Position numbers and translations under genes: made by a program
The notes under the pieces: generated by a model
Database searches by the model: none
Told to the model about the DNA's origin: nothing
What the model saw: only the letters and a program-made list of their open reading frames with translations
In this document: piece by piece, positions 35,701-47,653 of the stretch
Position numbering within the stretch: the first letter of the stretch is position 1
Layout of the letters: the number at the start of each line of letters is the position of its first letter
Assembly: GCF_030116705.1 (NCBI RefSeq)
Contig: NZ_JAOTIK010000001.1
Location: 6,414,501-6,478,500, forward strand
Direction of reading: 5' to 3'
DNA: 64,000 bases
From: Streptomyces sp. ML-6
GTDB taxonomy: Bacteria; Actinomycetota; Actinomycetes; Streptomycetales; Streptomycetaceae

Positions 35701-38041
35701 GGTCGGCGAAGAGCTCGGCGAGCGCGACCGACGCCCCGCCGAACTCCCGGCCGGGCGCCAGCAGATCGGCCCACGGCCCGTCGTCCGGCAGCACCAGCTC
35801 CGTATCGTGCCAGCCCCCCGACTCGGCCAGCCGCAGCGACAGCCTGGTCACCGCGGTGACCACCTGGCCCCCGCGGCAGAACGCCAGGCAGTGCGCGGCC
35901 GCCGGACCCCGCGCGCCCAGCGGGGTGTACGCGCCCGCCGCGCCGAACACCTCCGGCCGCTCGCGCCGCAGCCGCAGCACCGTCGCGGTCAGCCGGCTCT
36001 TCTCGCAGGCCGGGGCGTCGGCGGACGGGGCGCGGAAGGGGCGGCGGTTGTCCGGGTCGACCAGCGCCACGTACTCCCGTTCCGTGCCCTGGTACAGGTC
36101 CGGCACGCCCGGCATCGTGAGGTGCACCAGGGCCGCCCCCAGCACATTGGCCCGCGCGTACGGGGCGAGCGCGGCCGTGAACCGGTCCAGCGTCTCGCGC
36201 ACCGGCCCGGTGCCGGCGGCCGGACCGGCCGCCACGAAGTCGACCACCGCCCGCTCGTACGCCGGATCGGGCTCGGTCCAGCCGGTGCGCAGCCCCGCCT
36301 CGCGGACCGCCTTCAGCAGCGCCGGCTCCAGCCGGCCCGCCACCTCGCCGGCCGGCAGCCCCGCGCAGCCCACCGCGGTCTGCCAGGCCTGCCAGGCGAA
36401 CTGCGCGTCGGGAGCGGCGACCGGCACCGCCCGCCCCAGTTCCGTGAGCAGCCCGGACCACTTCTCCGGACACTCCGTCAGCACCGCGATCCGGGCCCGG
36501 ACATCGGCGCTCCGCTTGGTGTCGTGGGTGGTCAGCACCGTGCCGCCGGCCGACCGGTCGGCGGCCGACCGGGCGCAGAAGGCGTGGAACTCCTCCGGCA
36601 TCACCGCGGGCCGCCCGGGGTTCCCGCCCACCTCGTTCGCCGCGATCAGCGGCAGGTACCGGTAGAACGCGGCGTCCTCGACCGACTTGGCGCGCAGCGC
36701 GGACGCGGTCTGGGCGAACCGGACGCAGAACGCCTCCCGCTCCGGCCCCGCCCCCAGCCGCCCCAGAGCCAGCTCCCGCACCACGTCGACCGCCGAGGCC
36801 TCCTCCGGGACGGCGAACGTCGCCCGCGCGTCCCGCACGGCCGATTCCGGGAGCGTCGCCGCGGCCTCCTGCGAACAGGGCCCGCCGGCCGTCACGTACG
36901 GGCGGTAGACGGGCACCCGCACGAGCAGTTCGCGCACGGCGGCGCGCAGGGCCCACGGGGCGTGGTCGCGCAGCGCCGGGTCGGCGGCACAGATCCGTAC
37001 GGCGAGCCGGGTCAGCACCCCGGTCTCCGCGGCCAGCTCGTGCGTCACGACCCGGTACGCGGCCCGGCGGACGGTCGAGGTCCAGTCGCCGCCGAGCCCG
37101 TCCGCCGGCCCGGCGTACTCCCGGTAGCGGCCGACCAGCTCCGCCGCGCCCATCGGGTCGACGAACAGCCCGTCGACCCGGTGCAGCGCCTCGTACCCCG
37201 TCGTCCCGGCGACGGCCCAGCCCGCGGGCAGCCGCTCGGCGGGGCCGAGGATCTTCTCCACCACCGTCCACCGCCCGCCGGTCGCCGCCGCGAGCCGGTC
37301 CAGGTAGGCCGCCGGATCGGCGAGCCCGTCGGGGTGGTCGACGCGCAGCCCGTCGACGACGCCGTCCCGGACCAGTTCGAGGATCTTGCCGTGGGTGGCG
37401 GCGAAGACCTCGGGGTCCTCCACCCGCACCCCGATGAGGTCCGAGACCGTGAAGAACCGCCGGTAGTTCAGCTCGGTACGGGCCAGCCGCCACCAGGCGA
37501 GCCGGTAGTGCTGGGCGTCCAGCAGCTCGGGCAGCGGCAGCCCCGCGGTGCCGGCCCGCAGCGGGAACTCCTGCTCGCCGTGGCGCAGCACGTCCCCGTC
37601 CACCCGCAACCGGCCGATCTCCTCGCCGAGCCGGCCGCCGAGCACCGGCAGCAGCACCTTGCCGCCGCCCGCCGCCCAGTCGATGTCGAACCAGCGGGCG
37701 TACGGGGATCCGGGGCCCTCGCGCAGCACCTCCCGCAGGGCGTGGTTGTGCCGGGGGTGGGCGGCCATGTGGTTCGGCACGATGTCCAGGACCAGCCCGA
37801 GACCGTGCGCCCGCGCCGTGCGGGCCAGCTCCCGCAGCCCTTCCTCGCCGCCGAGTTCGGCCCGCACCCGGCCGTGGTCGACGACGTCGTAGCCGTGCCG
37901 GGAGCCCGGCACGGCCTCCAGGACGGGGGACAGATGGAGGTGGGAGACACCGAGCCCGGCGAGGTACGGCACGGCGCGTCCCGCCGCCGAGAACGGGAAG
38001 CCGGGCTGGAGCTGGAGGCGGTAGGTGGCGGTGGGCGTCAT
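35672..38041 (-). CDS. treY: Malto-oligosyltrehalose synthase
   Basis: 789 residues from ATG at 38041; the open frame runs further upstream, but homologous proteins begin at this TATYRLQL motif. GH13 signatures: LGLVLDIVPNHMA, DWAAGGGKVLLPVLGG, GLRVDHPDGLADP (nucleophile Asp) and VVEKIL (Glu), then LTTHDTKRSADVRAR. It isomerises the reducing end of maltodextrins to a trehalose unit for TreZ to release. It lies 125 bp downstream of glgX, likely one transcript, so debranched glycogen feeds trehalose formation. Confidence 0.94.
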   Translation of the reverse strand: MTPTATYRLQLQPGFPFSAAGRAVPYLAGLGVSHLHLSPVLEAVPGSRHGYDVVDHGRVRAELGGEEGLRELARTARAHGLGLVLDIVPNHMAAHPRHNHALREVLREGPGSPYARWFDIDWAAGGGKVLLPVLGGRLGEEIGRLRVDGDVLRHGEQEFPLRAGTAGLPLPELLDAQHYRLAWWRLARTELNYRRFFTVSDLIGVRVEDPEVFAATHGKILELVRDGVVDGLRVDHPDGLADPAAYLDRLAAATGGRWTVVEKILGPAERLPAGWAVAGTTGYEALHRVDGLFVDPMGAAELVGRYREYAGPADGLGGDWTSTVRRAAYRVVTHELAAETGVLTRLAVRICAADPALRDHAPWALRAAVRELLVRVPVYRPYVTAGGPCSQEAAATLPESAVRDARATFAVPEEASAVDVVRELALGRLGAGPEREAFCVRFAQTASALRAKSVEDAAFYRYLPLIAANEVGGNPGRPAVMPEEFHAFCARSAADRSAGGTVLTTHDTKRSADVRARIAVLTECPEKWSGLLTELGRAVPVAAPDAQFAWQAWQTAVGCAGLPAGEVAGRLEPALLKAVREAGLRTGWTEPDPAYERAVVDFVAAGPAAGTGPVRETLDRFTAALAPYARANVLGAALVHLTMPGVPDLYQGTEREYVALVDPDNRRPFRAPSADAPACEKSRLTATVLRLRRERPEVFGAAGAYTPLGARGPAAAHCLAFCRGGQVVTAVTRLSLRLAESGGWHDTELVLPDDGPWADLLAPGREFGGASVALAELFADRPVALLGRV

Positions 38042-38166
38042 GCGGACGTTCGTACCCGGCCGGACGGCTTCCGTGTCACCGGACGCCGCAAAGGGCTCGA
38101 CCGGCGGTGTCCCGGTGGCGGCCCGGCCCGCCACCGGGACCATCGCCCCCGGCCCGGCGCGCGGCG

Positions 38167-40332
<2,166 letters not shown>

Positions 40333-40707
40333 GGAATCGACTCTTCCCCTTCGGATCCGGGTGATTCGGGGCTCTGGGGCTTTGGGGGCGTTTGTTCCGT
40401 ATCTCTCCCGAAATCTTCCCCGAAAGACGTGCGGCTGCCTAGGACGTCACGCGGTCCGGTCAACATCGAACCCCTCCGTGTCGCCCGGAACCGCGAAGCG
40501 CACCCGGCCGGATCGCACATCCGGCGCCCGGACCGGGAAGGGGCCCCAATCACTATGAATCCCCTCACTACGGCAGATCTCACCGTCGGGAACCGGCCCG
40601 CTCCGATGGGGAGTTGGTGAAGCAGCATGCGGATCGGGCTGCACCGGCTCCCGCTCGCGGAGTACCCTTCCTTGATCGTTGGTGGGGGAGTGGAAGGCGG
40701 TGCGCGG
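40333..40707. other. Divergent intergenic region glgX / HEPN gene
   Basis: 375 bp with no gene I can support. It must hold promoters for glgX (left) and the HEPN-domain gene (right). I found no long palindrome. A TTGATC near 40672 could be part of a promoter but lacks a clear -10 partner. Confidence 0.5.
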
Positions 40708-41940
40708 GTGAGCTCGGGAGGGATCGAGCTACCCCCGGGTGACACGGGTCACGAGGGGGATTCCAGCGACGTCCCACCAGGGGCGGTGTCACTTGCGCGG
40801 CCCATGGAGATCGGCGCGGAACTGGACTGGGGGGCGGAGGCCTGGAGCGAGGTGCGCACGCGCGCCCAGCGGGCCGGACGCGCCTACATCTGGCTCAACC
40901 TGGTGGAACAGCGGCTGCGCGCGGTGGTCGCCGCCGTGCTCCGGCCCATCTACGAACCGGTCCACGGCGAGGACTGGGTGGTGGCCGCCGCCGGCCCCGC
41001 CGGGCAGGAGTGGGTGCAGCGCGCCGTCGCCGTGCGCGAGGTCTCCCGCCGCAAGGGCTACCTGCTGGACCCCGCCGACGACAACGTCCTCAGTTTCCTC
41101 ACGCTCCCGCAGCTGCGCGAGCTGATGGTCCAGCACTGGCCGTGCTTCGAGCCGTACTTCGACGACCGGCGCGAGGTGGAGCTGGCGCTCGACGAGCTGG
41201 AGGTCGCCCGCAACGTGGTCTCCCGCAACCGGGCCCTGAACAAGGCGGTCCTCGCCCAGGCCGAGCGGGCCTCCGCCCGGCTGCTGGAGATCCTGGGCAG
41301 CGGCGCCGCCGTCCCGTCGGCCGACCGGCTCCCGGTCGACGCCGTCGAGGAACTGGTCGGCGACCGGTACGCGGACGTGGTCTCCGTCCACGCCGACCGG
41401 GTGCGGCTCCAGCGCCAGTTGCCCGCCGAGGACCTCTTCGGCGGGGCGCGCCGGCTGGACGCGATCGGCATCGGGCTCAACCTGCTGGTGCAGAACTTCT
41501 CCGGCCGCAGGCTGATCCGGCTCGCCGAGTCGGGCTGCCGGGTGCGGCTGCTCTTCATCAACCCGGCCAGCAGCGCGGTCAAGCGCCGCGAGCGGGAGCT
41601 GGGGATCAAGAAGGGCGAGCTGAGCCGGTCGGTGGAGATGAACATCCTCCACATGCGCCGGGTCCGCTCCAAGCTCCGCGACCCGGGCGCCTTCGAGATC
41701 CACGTCTTCGACGAGACGCCGCGCTTCACGGCCTATCTGGTGGACGGCGACGGAACGGACGCGGTCGGGGTCGTCCAGCCCTATCTGAGGCGCGCACGCG
41801 GCATGGAGGCGCCCGTGCTGGTGCTGCGCGGCGGCGGGCGCGCCGTGGTCCGGGCCGGGCAGGACAACGAGCACGGACTGTTCGAGACGTACCGCGAGGA
41901 GTTCGAATCCGTGTGGACGGACTCCCGCCCCGTTTCCTGA
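40708..41940 (+). CDS. HEPN-domain protein with PLD-like C-terminal region (SAV2148 type)
   Basis: 410 residues from GTG at 40708 with AAGGCGG upstream; earlier in-frame ATGs exist. It closely recalls the conserved streptomycete SAV2148-type family. The N-terminal helical half includes a HEPN-like motif R79-x6-H86 (RPIYEPVH), the pattern used by HEPN RNases. The C-terminal half (GIGLNLLVQNFSGRRLIRL, GCRVRLLFINPASSAVKRRE, FEIHVFDETPRFTAYLVDG) resembles phospholipase-D-like DUF5919 folds that bind phosphate. Cytosolic. Proposed RNA- or nucleotide-directed function is inference. Confidence 0.78.
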   Translation: MSSGGIELPPGDTGHEGDSSDVPPGAVSLARPMEIGAELDWGAEAWSEVRTRAQRAGRAYIWLNLVEQRLRAVVAAVLRPIYEPVHGEDWVVAAAGPAGQEWVQRAVAVREVSRRKGYLLDPADDNVLSFLTLPQLRELMVQHWPCFEPYFDDRREVELALDELEVARNVVSRNRALNKAVLAQAERASARLLEILGSGAAVPSADRLPVDAVEELVGDRYADVVSVHADRVRLQRQLPAEDLFGGARRLDAIGIGLNLLVQNFSGRRLIRLAESGCRVRLLFINPASSAVKRRERELGIKKGELSRSVEMNILHMRRVRSKLRDPGAFEIHVFDETPRFTAYLVDGDGTDAVGVVQPYLRRARGMEAPVLVLRGGGRAVVRAGQDNEHGLFETYREEFESVWTDSRPVS

Positions 41941-42036
41941 GGGCGACCCGTCTCCTGAGGGGCCGCGGCGGCGTTGTCAGTGGTGCGTGCGAGGGTGGAC
42001 GCACATGGGGGAGAGCACCACGAAGGAGGTTACGGG

Positions 42037-42765
42037 ATGAGCTGGCACCGGGAGGCGCTGGTCGGCTTCGACCTGGAGACGACGGGTACGGAACCGCTGG
42101 AGGCCCGGATCGTCACGGCGGCGGTCATCGGCGTCGACGGCCGGGACGGGGAGCCGGTGCGCCAGCGCACCTGGCTGGCGGATCCGGGCGTTCCGATCCC
42201 CGAGCCGGCCTCCGCGATCCACGGCATCAGCAACGAGCGGGCGGCGGCGGAGGGCCGGCCGGCGCGCGAGGTCGCCGACGAGGTCGCCGGGACGCTCACG
42301 GAGTACTGGCGCCGCGGAGTGCCGGTCGTGGCGTACAACGCGGCCTTCGACCTGACCCTGCTCACGGCGGAGCTGCGGCGCCACGGGCTGCCCTCGCTGA
42401 GCGACCGGCTCGACGGGGCGGGGATCGGCCCGGTCATCGACCCGTACACCATCGACCGGGCCGTCGACCGCTACCGCAAGGGCAAGCGCAACCTCGAAGC
42501 GGTCTGCGTCGAGTACGGCGTGGTGCACGGCGGCGCCCACGACGCGGGGGCGGACGCGCTGGCCGCGGTCCGGGTGGCGTACGCGATAGCCGAGCGGCAC
42601 GGCTCGGTGGCCGCACTGACCGCCGCCGAGCTGCACGAGCGCCAGGTGGAGTGGTACGCGCAGTGGGCGGCGGACTTCCAGCAGTTCCTGCGCCGCAAGG
42701 GCACGGCGGACGCGGTGATCGACGGCCACTGGCCCCTGCGGGAGCCGGCCGGCGTCCCGGGCTGA
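42037..42765 (+). CDS. DEDDh 3'-5' exonuclease (DNA polymerase III epsilon-like)
   Basis: 242 residues from ATG at 42037 with AAGGAGG upstream. Exo I GFDLETTGTEP supplies Asp and Glu, Exo II VAYNAAFDLTLL the second Asp, and Exo III GGAHDAGADALAA the His and last Asp. It contains no polymerase or BRCT domain, so it is a stand-alone exonuclease rather than the dnaQ subunit with certainty; streptomycetes carry several. It likely trims single-strand DNA or RNA ends. Confidence 0.92.
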   Translation: MSWHREALVGFDLETTGTEPLEARIVTAAVIGVDGRDGEPVRQRTWLADPGVPIPEPASAIHGISNERAAAEGRPAREVADEVAGTLTEYWRRGVPVVAYNAAFDLTLLTAELRRHGLPSLSDRLDGAGIGPVIDPYTIDRAVDRYRKGKRNLEAVCVEYGVVHGGAHDAGADALAAVRVAYAIAERHGSVAALTAAELHERQVEWYAQWAADFQQFLRRKGTADAVIDGHWPLREPAGVPG

Positions 42766-42892
42766 GCCTCCCGGGCCCGCCCGGTCCGAGGACCGGGCAC
42801 GGGCAGGGATGCCGGACGGTGCGGGCCCGCCCGAAGACGCCGCCCGCTCCGGGACGCGCTCCGGGCGGCCGGAGGCGCCCCGTGACCGGTGC

Positions 42893-43759
42893 TCAGAACG
42901 GGTACCACCGCACCGCCGGGTCGCCGTCCCGCAACGACGCCACCCGGCGGCGGAACTCCGCGAGCGCCCGCGGATTGGCCGGGGCGTGCTGGGAGACCCA
43001 CGCGCAGCTGGCCGTCTCCCGCGCCCCGCGCAGCACCGCGCAGCCGTCCCACTCGCGGACGTCCCAGCCGTAGCCGGCGGTGAAGGCGTCGTACGCCTCG
43101 GGCGCCAGGCCGTACCGGTCCCGGGACAGCGCCAGGACGACCAGGTCGTGCTCGCGCAGATCCGCGGAGAAGGTCTCCAGGTCGACCAGTACCGGCCCGT
43201 CCGGGCCGACGTGGACATTACGGGTAAGGGCGTCCCCGTGGATCGGCCCCGGCGGCAGATGGGGCACCAGCGCCGCCGAGGCCGCCGCGAAGCCGTCGCG
43301 CCGCTTGCGCAGGTAGTCGGCGTCGGCCGGGTCGATGGCGTCACCGGCGAGCCGCAGCCAGCGCTCAACCCCGCCCAGCAGCTCACGGCGCGGCAGGGAG
43401 ATTCCCTCCGGGGCGGGCAGCGCGTGCACCAGGGCGAGCAGCCCGGCCAGATCCCGCGGCTCGGCGGGGCGCACGGCCTCGGGAAGCCGGTGCCAGAGCG
43501 TCACCGGGTGGCCCTCGACCAGGCGCGCCCCCGCCTCGGCGGCGCGCACGGCGGGGACCCCCGAGTCGGCCAGCCAGCGGGCGACGGCCACCTCGCGTTC
43601 GGCCCGCTCCCGCAGTTCCGGGTGGCGCACGGCGTCCCGGCCGACCTTGACCACCAGGTCGCCGACGGCGAACACCGCGTTCTCGCCGAGCGCGAGCAGC
43701 TCCGCACCACCGGACAGTCCGGCAGCGGCCAGCACCTCGCGCGCACGCATCTCGTTCAT
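42893..43759 (-). CDS. APH-family phosphotransferase
   Basis: 288 residues from ATG at 43759; ribosome site weak. It has the aminoglycoside phosphotransferase fold: N-terminal lobe ENAVFAVGDLVVKVGRD with Lys, catalytic loop GPIHGDALTRNVHV (Asp and Asn) and metal site VLVDLETFSADLREHDLV. Streptomycete genomes hold many such kinases of small molecules or sugars, most not antibiotic-resistance enzymes. Substrate unknown. It is divergent from the sugar transporter by 125 bp. Confidence 0.85.
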   Translation of the reverse strand: MNEMRAREVLAAAGLSGGAELLALGENAVFAVGDLVVKVGRDAVRHPELRERAEREVAVARWLADSGVPAVRAAEAGARLVEGHPVTLWHRLPEAVRPAEPRDLAGLLALVHALPAPEGISLPRRELLGGVERWLRLAGDAIDPADADYLRKRRDGFAAASAALVPHLPPGPIHGDALTRNVHVGPDGPVLVDLETFSADLREHDLVVLALSRDRYGLAPEAYDAFTAGYGWDVREWDGCAVLRGARETASCAWVSQHAPANPRALAEFRRRVASLRDGDPAVRWYPF

Positions 43760-43884
43760 GGATCCGATTTTCGCATCCGTGCAGGTCGCCTTGACGAACC
43801 CACGGGCCCTCAGCACGATGACGGGGGCCACCTGAGCGGCCAGAACGGTATGAAACCGATCGAATGACGCAAGGGGGCGAATCA

Positions 43885-44835
43885 ATGGTATTGGCGGATG
43901 CAGCCGTGGATTCCGGGAAGAAGGGCCCACCCGGTGGCCCGCCCGGCGGACAGTCCCGGCCGGTCCATCGGAACGTCGGCGCCTGGTTCCTGGTCCTGCC
44001 CGCGCTGATCCCGATCCTGGTCCTCAGCGTCGGCCCCCTCCTCTACGGCATCGCGCTGGCCTTCACCGACGCCCAGTCCGGCCGCACCCGCGCCACCCAG
44101 TGGGTGGGCGGGCTCAACTTCCAGGACCTGCTCCACGACACCCTCTTCTGGGACTCTTTCCGGATCGGGCTGCTGTGGGCGGTCGGCGTCACGGTCCCGC
44201 AGTTCGTACTGGCCCTCGGCCTCGCCCTGCTGCTCAACCAGAAGCTGCGGCTGCGCTGGCTGGCGCGGGCCCTGGCGATCATCCCGTGGGCGATGCCCGA
44301 GGTGGTCGTCGGCATCATGTGGCGCCTCGTCTACCACCCCGACGCGGGTGTCCTCAACGAGACCATCCGCGACCTCGGCCTGGGCGACGGCCGGGACTGG
44401 CTCACCGGACTGGCCACCGCCCTGCCCGCCGTGATCGTCGTGGGCGTCTGGGCCGGCATGCCCCAGACCACCGTCGCCCTGCTCGCCGGACTGCAGAACA
44501 CCCCGCACGAACTCCACGAGGCGGCGGCCCTGGACGGGGCCGGTGCCTGGCGCCGCTTCCGGACCGTCACCTGGCCGGCGCTCAAACCGGTCGCGCTCGC
44601 CATCACCGCCCTCAACTTCATCTGGAACTTCAACTCCTTCGCCCTGGTCTACGTACTGACCAACGGCGAACCCGGCGGCCGCACCCGGCTGCCCATGCTC
44701 TTCGCCTACGAAGAGGCGTTCCACTACGGACAGTTCGGCTACGCCGCCGCCATGGGCTGCGTGATGGTCGCGGTGATCTCCGTGATCCTCGCGGTGTACC
44801 TGGCCGGCCGGCTCGGAGGGGGCGAGGACCGATGA
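43885..44835 (+). CDS. Sugar ABC transporter permease (MalF type)
   Basis: 316 residues from ATG at 43885 with AAGGGGG seven bases upstream; an ATG seven codons earlier is less well placed. Six membrane helices start after a Gly/Pro-rich cytosolic tail (WFLVLPALIPILVLSVGPLL). The coupling-helix EAA motif reads EAAALDGAGAWRRFRTVTWP. It forms the channel with the next permease. Three-gene operon of two permeases and a binding lipoprotein; the ATPase is missing here, as usual for Streptomyces, where a shared MsiK-type ATPase serves many CUT1 systems. Confidence 0.93.
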   Translation: MVLADAAVDSGKKGPPGGPPGGQSRPVHRNVGAWFLVLPALIPILVLSVGPLLYGIALAFTDAQSGRTRATQWVGGLNFQDLLHDTLFWDSFRIGLLWAVGVTVPQFVLALGLALLLNQKLRLRWLARALAIIPWAMPEVVVGIMWRLVYHPDAGVLNETIRDLGLGDGRDWLTGLATALPAVIVVGVWAGMPQTTVALLAGLQNTPHELHEAAALDGAGAWRRFRTVTWPALKPVALAITALNFIWNFNSFALVYVLTNGEPGGRTRLPMLFAYEEAFHYGQFGYAAAMGCVMVAVISVILAVYLAGRLGGGEDR

Positions 44836-45671
44836 ACCCGCGCACCGGCGGACCGGCACGCGCCGCGCAGTACCTCGTGCTCCTCGGGTACCTCGTCTTC
44901 CTGGCGTTTCCGTTCCTGTGGCTGATCTCCACCGCCTTCAAACCGGCACGCGAACTGGGGTCCCTGCACCCCACCTGGATCCCCGAGAACCCGACGCTCG
45001 ACAACTTCCGCACGGCCTTCGACGAACAGCCGCTGCTCCAGGCCGCCGCCAACTCCCTGCTCGCCGCGGCCTGCGCCGCGTTCCTCGCGGTCCTCGTCGC
45101 CACCCCCATGGCCTATGTGATGGCCCGTCACCGCTCCAGGCTCTCGACGGCCGCCACCGGATGGGTCGTGGTCAGCCAGGCGTTCCCGATCGTCCTGATG
45201 ATCATTCCGCTCTTCCTGATCCTGAAGCACCTGCATCTGATCAACACCCGGTGGGGGCTGATCATGGTGTACGTCGTCTGGGCGCTGCCGTTCGCGCTCT
45301 GGATGCTGACCGGATACGTCCGGGCCGTGCCCGTCGAACTGGAGGAGGCCGCCTCGGTGGACGGCGCGGGTCGGCTGCGCACGCTCGTCTCGGTCACCGC
45401 CCCGCTGCTGGCCCCCGGCATCGTCGCCACCGCGCTCTTCGCCTTCATCACCGCGTGGAACGAGCTCTTCTTCGCGCTCGTCCTGCTCAAGACGCCGGAG
45501 AAACAGACCCTGCCGGTCGTGCTGACCCACTTCATCGGGGCGGAGGGGGCGGCCGACCTCGGACCGCTGGCCGCCGCCGCGTTCCTCGCCACCCTGCCCT
45601 CGCTGGTCATCTTCGCGGTCATCCAGCGGCGGATCACCGGCGGCATGACGGCCGGGGCGGTGAAGAGCTGA
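44832..45671 (+). CDS. Sugar ABC transporter permease (MalG type)
   Basis: 279 residues, start overlapping the previous stop as ATGA. Six helices (YLVLLGYLVFLAFPFLWLIS first) and the EAA motif EEAASVDGAGRLRTLVSVTAP. It pairs with the MalF-type protein; its stop shares one base with the start of the solute-binding gene (TGATG). The imported sugar is unknown. Confidence 0.93.
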   Translation: MNPRTGGPARAAQYLVLLGYLVFLAFPFLWLISTAFKPARELGSLHPTWIPENPTLDNFRTAFDEQPLLQAAANSLLAAACAAFLAVLVATPMAYVMARHRSRLSTAATGWVVVSQAFPIVLMIIPLFLILKHLHLINTRWGLIMVYVVWALPFALWMLTGYVRAVPVELEEAASVDGAGRLRTLVSVTAPLLAPGIVATALFAFITAWNELFFALVLLKTPEKQTLPVVLTHFIGAEGAADLGPLAAAAFLATLPSLVIFAVIQRRITGGMTAGAVKS

Positions 45672-46966
45672 TGCGCGCGTCCCTGACGAGGACGGCCGCC
45701 GCCGCGACCGCGGTGCTGGCCCTGCTGCTCACCGGCTGCGCGGGACCGGACAACGGGGGCGACGACGGGAGGATCGAGCTCACCTTCCAGTCGCTCGCCT
45801 GGCAGAAGGAGTCCGTCGACGCCAACAAGCAACTGGTGAAGGAGTGGAACGAGACCCACCCGGACATCCATGTCAGCTACGTCCAGGGCAGCTGGGACAC
45901 CGTCCACGACCAGCTGCTCACCTCCTTCGAGGGCGACGAGGCGCCGGACGTCATCCACGATGCCTCCGACGACCTGGCCGACTTCGCGTACGGCGGCCAC
46001 CTCGCCGACCTGCGCGGACTCCTCCCCGCCCGGCTGACCGCCGACATCCCGCGGGAGAGCTGGGAGACCACCACCTTCGGCGACGGCGTCTACGGGGTGC
46101 CGTTCCTCCAGGAACCCCGGGTCCTGATCGCCAATGCCAGGATCCTGAAGGAATCGGGGGTCCGCATCCCGACGCCCCGGAACCCCTGGAGCTGGGCCGA
46201 GTTCCGGCAGATCACCGGGGAACTGACGAAGGAGGGCAGGTACGGCGTCGCCTGGCCGCTCAAGGAGCCGGTCTCCGTCACGCTGAACCTCGGCCTCTCC
46301 GGCGGGGGCAAGCTCTTCCACCGGGGCGCCGACGGCAAGGTGACCATCCGCGCGGACGAGGGCGACCGGGTCGTCCCCGGCGTCATCCACGACCAGGTCA
46401 ACACCGACCGCAGCGCCTCGCGCACCGCGCTCGGCATGGGCGGCTCCGACACCCTTCCCGGCTTCTTCGGCGGCAAGTACGCGATGGTCCCGCTGGGGTT
46501 CTCGTACCGTCAGCAGGTCGTCGAGCAGGCCCCCGAGGGCTTCGAGTGGATGGTCCTGCCGGCCCCGGCGGGCAGCGGAGGACTCGCCCAGGGGGTGAGT
46601 CCGCAGACCCTCTCCGTCTCGGCGGCCAGCCCGCACAAGAAGGCGGCCGCGCAGTTCATCGACTTCCTGCTCCGGCCGCCGAACATGGTGCGCCTGGCCA
46701 AGGGCGACTGGATGCTCCCGACCGGCACCGCGGCGCTCGCGGACCCGTCCCTGCACACCGCCGAGAACGGCTGGGCGACCGGCGTCGCCGTCGCGGAGGA
46801 ACTGCGTCCGGCGCCCGCCCAGTCGGTGCGCGGCTACCCGGAATGGAAGGACAAGGTCGCGACCCCCGCCCTCCAGGAGTACTACAGCGGTGCGATCGGG
46901 GCCGAGGAGCTGAGGAAACGTCTGGTCGACGACGGGAACCGGGTCCTGGCCCGTTATCAGCGCTGA
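45671..46966 (+). CDS. Sugar ABC transporter substrate-binding lipoprotein
   Basis: 431 residues. A lipoprotein signal ends LALLLTGC (lipid Cys23). The mature part is a family-1 solute-binding protein: LTFQSLAWQKESVDANKQLV, YVQGSWDTVHDQLLTSFEGD, DVIHDASDDLADFAYGGHLA and NPWSWAEFRQITGEL. It captures an oligosaccharide outside and delivers it to the two preceding permeases. Placing the binding protein last is unusual; it more often comes first. No LacI regulator or glycosidase adjoins, so the sugar cannot be guessed. Confidence 0.92.
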   Translation: MRASLTRTAAAATAVLALLLTGCAGPDNGGDDGRIELTFQSLAWQKESVDANKQLVKEWNETHPDIHVSYVQGSWDTVHDQLLTSFEGDEAPDVIHDASDDLADFAYGGHLADLRGLLPARLTADIPRESWETTTFGDGVYGVPFLQEPRVLIANARILKESGVRIPTPRNPWSWAEFRQITGELTKEGRYGVAWPLKEPVSVTLNLGLSGGGKLFHRGADGKVTIRADEGDRVVPGVIHDQVNTDRSASRTALGMGGSDTLPGFFGGKYAMVPLGFSYRQQVVEQAPEGFEWMVLPAPAGSGGLAQGVSPQTLSVSAASPHKKAAAQFIDFLLRPPNMVRLAKGDWMLPTGTAALADPSLHTAENGWATGVAVAEELRPAPAQSVRGYPEWKDKVATPALQEYYSGAIGAEELRKRLVDDGNRVLARYQR

Positions 46967-46967
46967 G

Positions 46968-47011
46968 CCACCGCCCACCGCTCTCCGCCCCACCGTCCAC
47001 CGCTCTCCGCT
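46968..47011. repeat. 22-bp tandem duplication right after a stop codon
   Basis: CCACCGCCCACCGCTCTCCG with its last two bases (46968-46989) is followed by a copy with two changes (46990-47011), beginning one base after the binding-protein TGA. Confidence 0.85.
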
Positions 47012-47653
47012 CACTGCCCCACCGCCCGGTGCGCGGCGGCGGGAGGCCGCCCTCCCGGCGGTCCCGCCACCGTGTACCGGGCGGTCCCCGCAGTTCCCCG
47101 GACGGATGCCGGGGCGTTTCGGTTTCATCGGCGAATCAATTTTTTATCCAAATGGATCCGGGATTACCGACCGGTACGTTTATTTGGTTCCTCCGCCTCG
47201 CGGTTTCCGTGGTCGCGCGGAAAGCGAAAACCCGGTTCTAAACATCGTGCATTGTCAGAGATTCAGACATTCGGTGGGTGAATTCGACTCTTCAGGCCCT
47301 TGTGTGCACGCGCTCGCAAGGGTATGGGAATCGATCGTGGCTTCCCTCGTCTTCCCTGCTCAGCGCCGTCGGTGTGACGGGGGTGGGGTGCAGAAACTGG
47401 ACGCCTGGACGCTTTTCCGGGTCGGTCCCTCCGGCCCTCCTCCCCGGTCGGTCATTCCGTCATGTTCTCCATATTTGCCGCAAGTCGCACGCGACGCAAA
47501 AGAAGTCATTGACAAGCGCTTTCTCGCTGGGCTTCACTCTTTTCGGCGGTGAGCGGCAAGGGAATTCCCTGCCCGAGGCGGGGGCTGATGTCGCGAACAG
47601 GCCGAGTCATGCCCTGTGAATGCAAATTCAGAGTAAAAGGTGGAGGTGCTGTT
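47012..47653. other. Long A+T-richer spacer upstream of the RiPP precursor gene
   Basis: About 640 bp with no supportable gene. 47130-47260 is markedly A+T-rich for this genome (TTTTTTAT, TTTATTTGG), with CCAAAT at 47148 facing ATTTGG at 47182. A perfect TTGACA stands at 47509-47514, about 140 bp before the precursor start; its best -10 (TTCACT after an 18-bp spacer) is weak. The low GC suggests transferred or strongly regulated DNA. Confidence 0.5.

Noticed and set aside
47106..47552. 149-codon open frame in the spacer before the RiPP gene
   Set aside because: No ribosome site, no recognisable motif, and codon use unlike Streptomyces genes.
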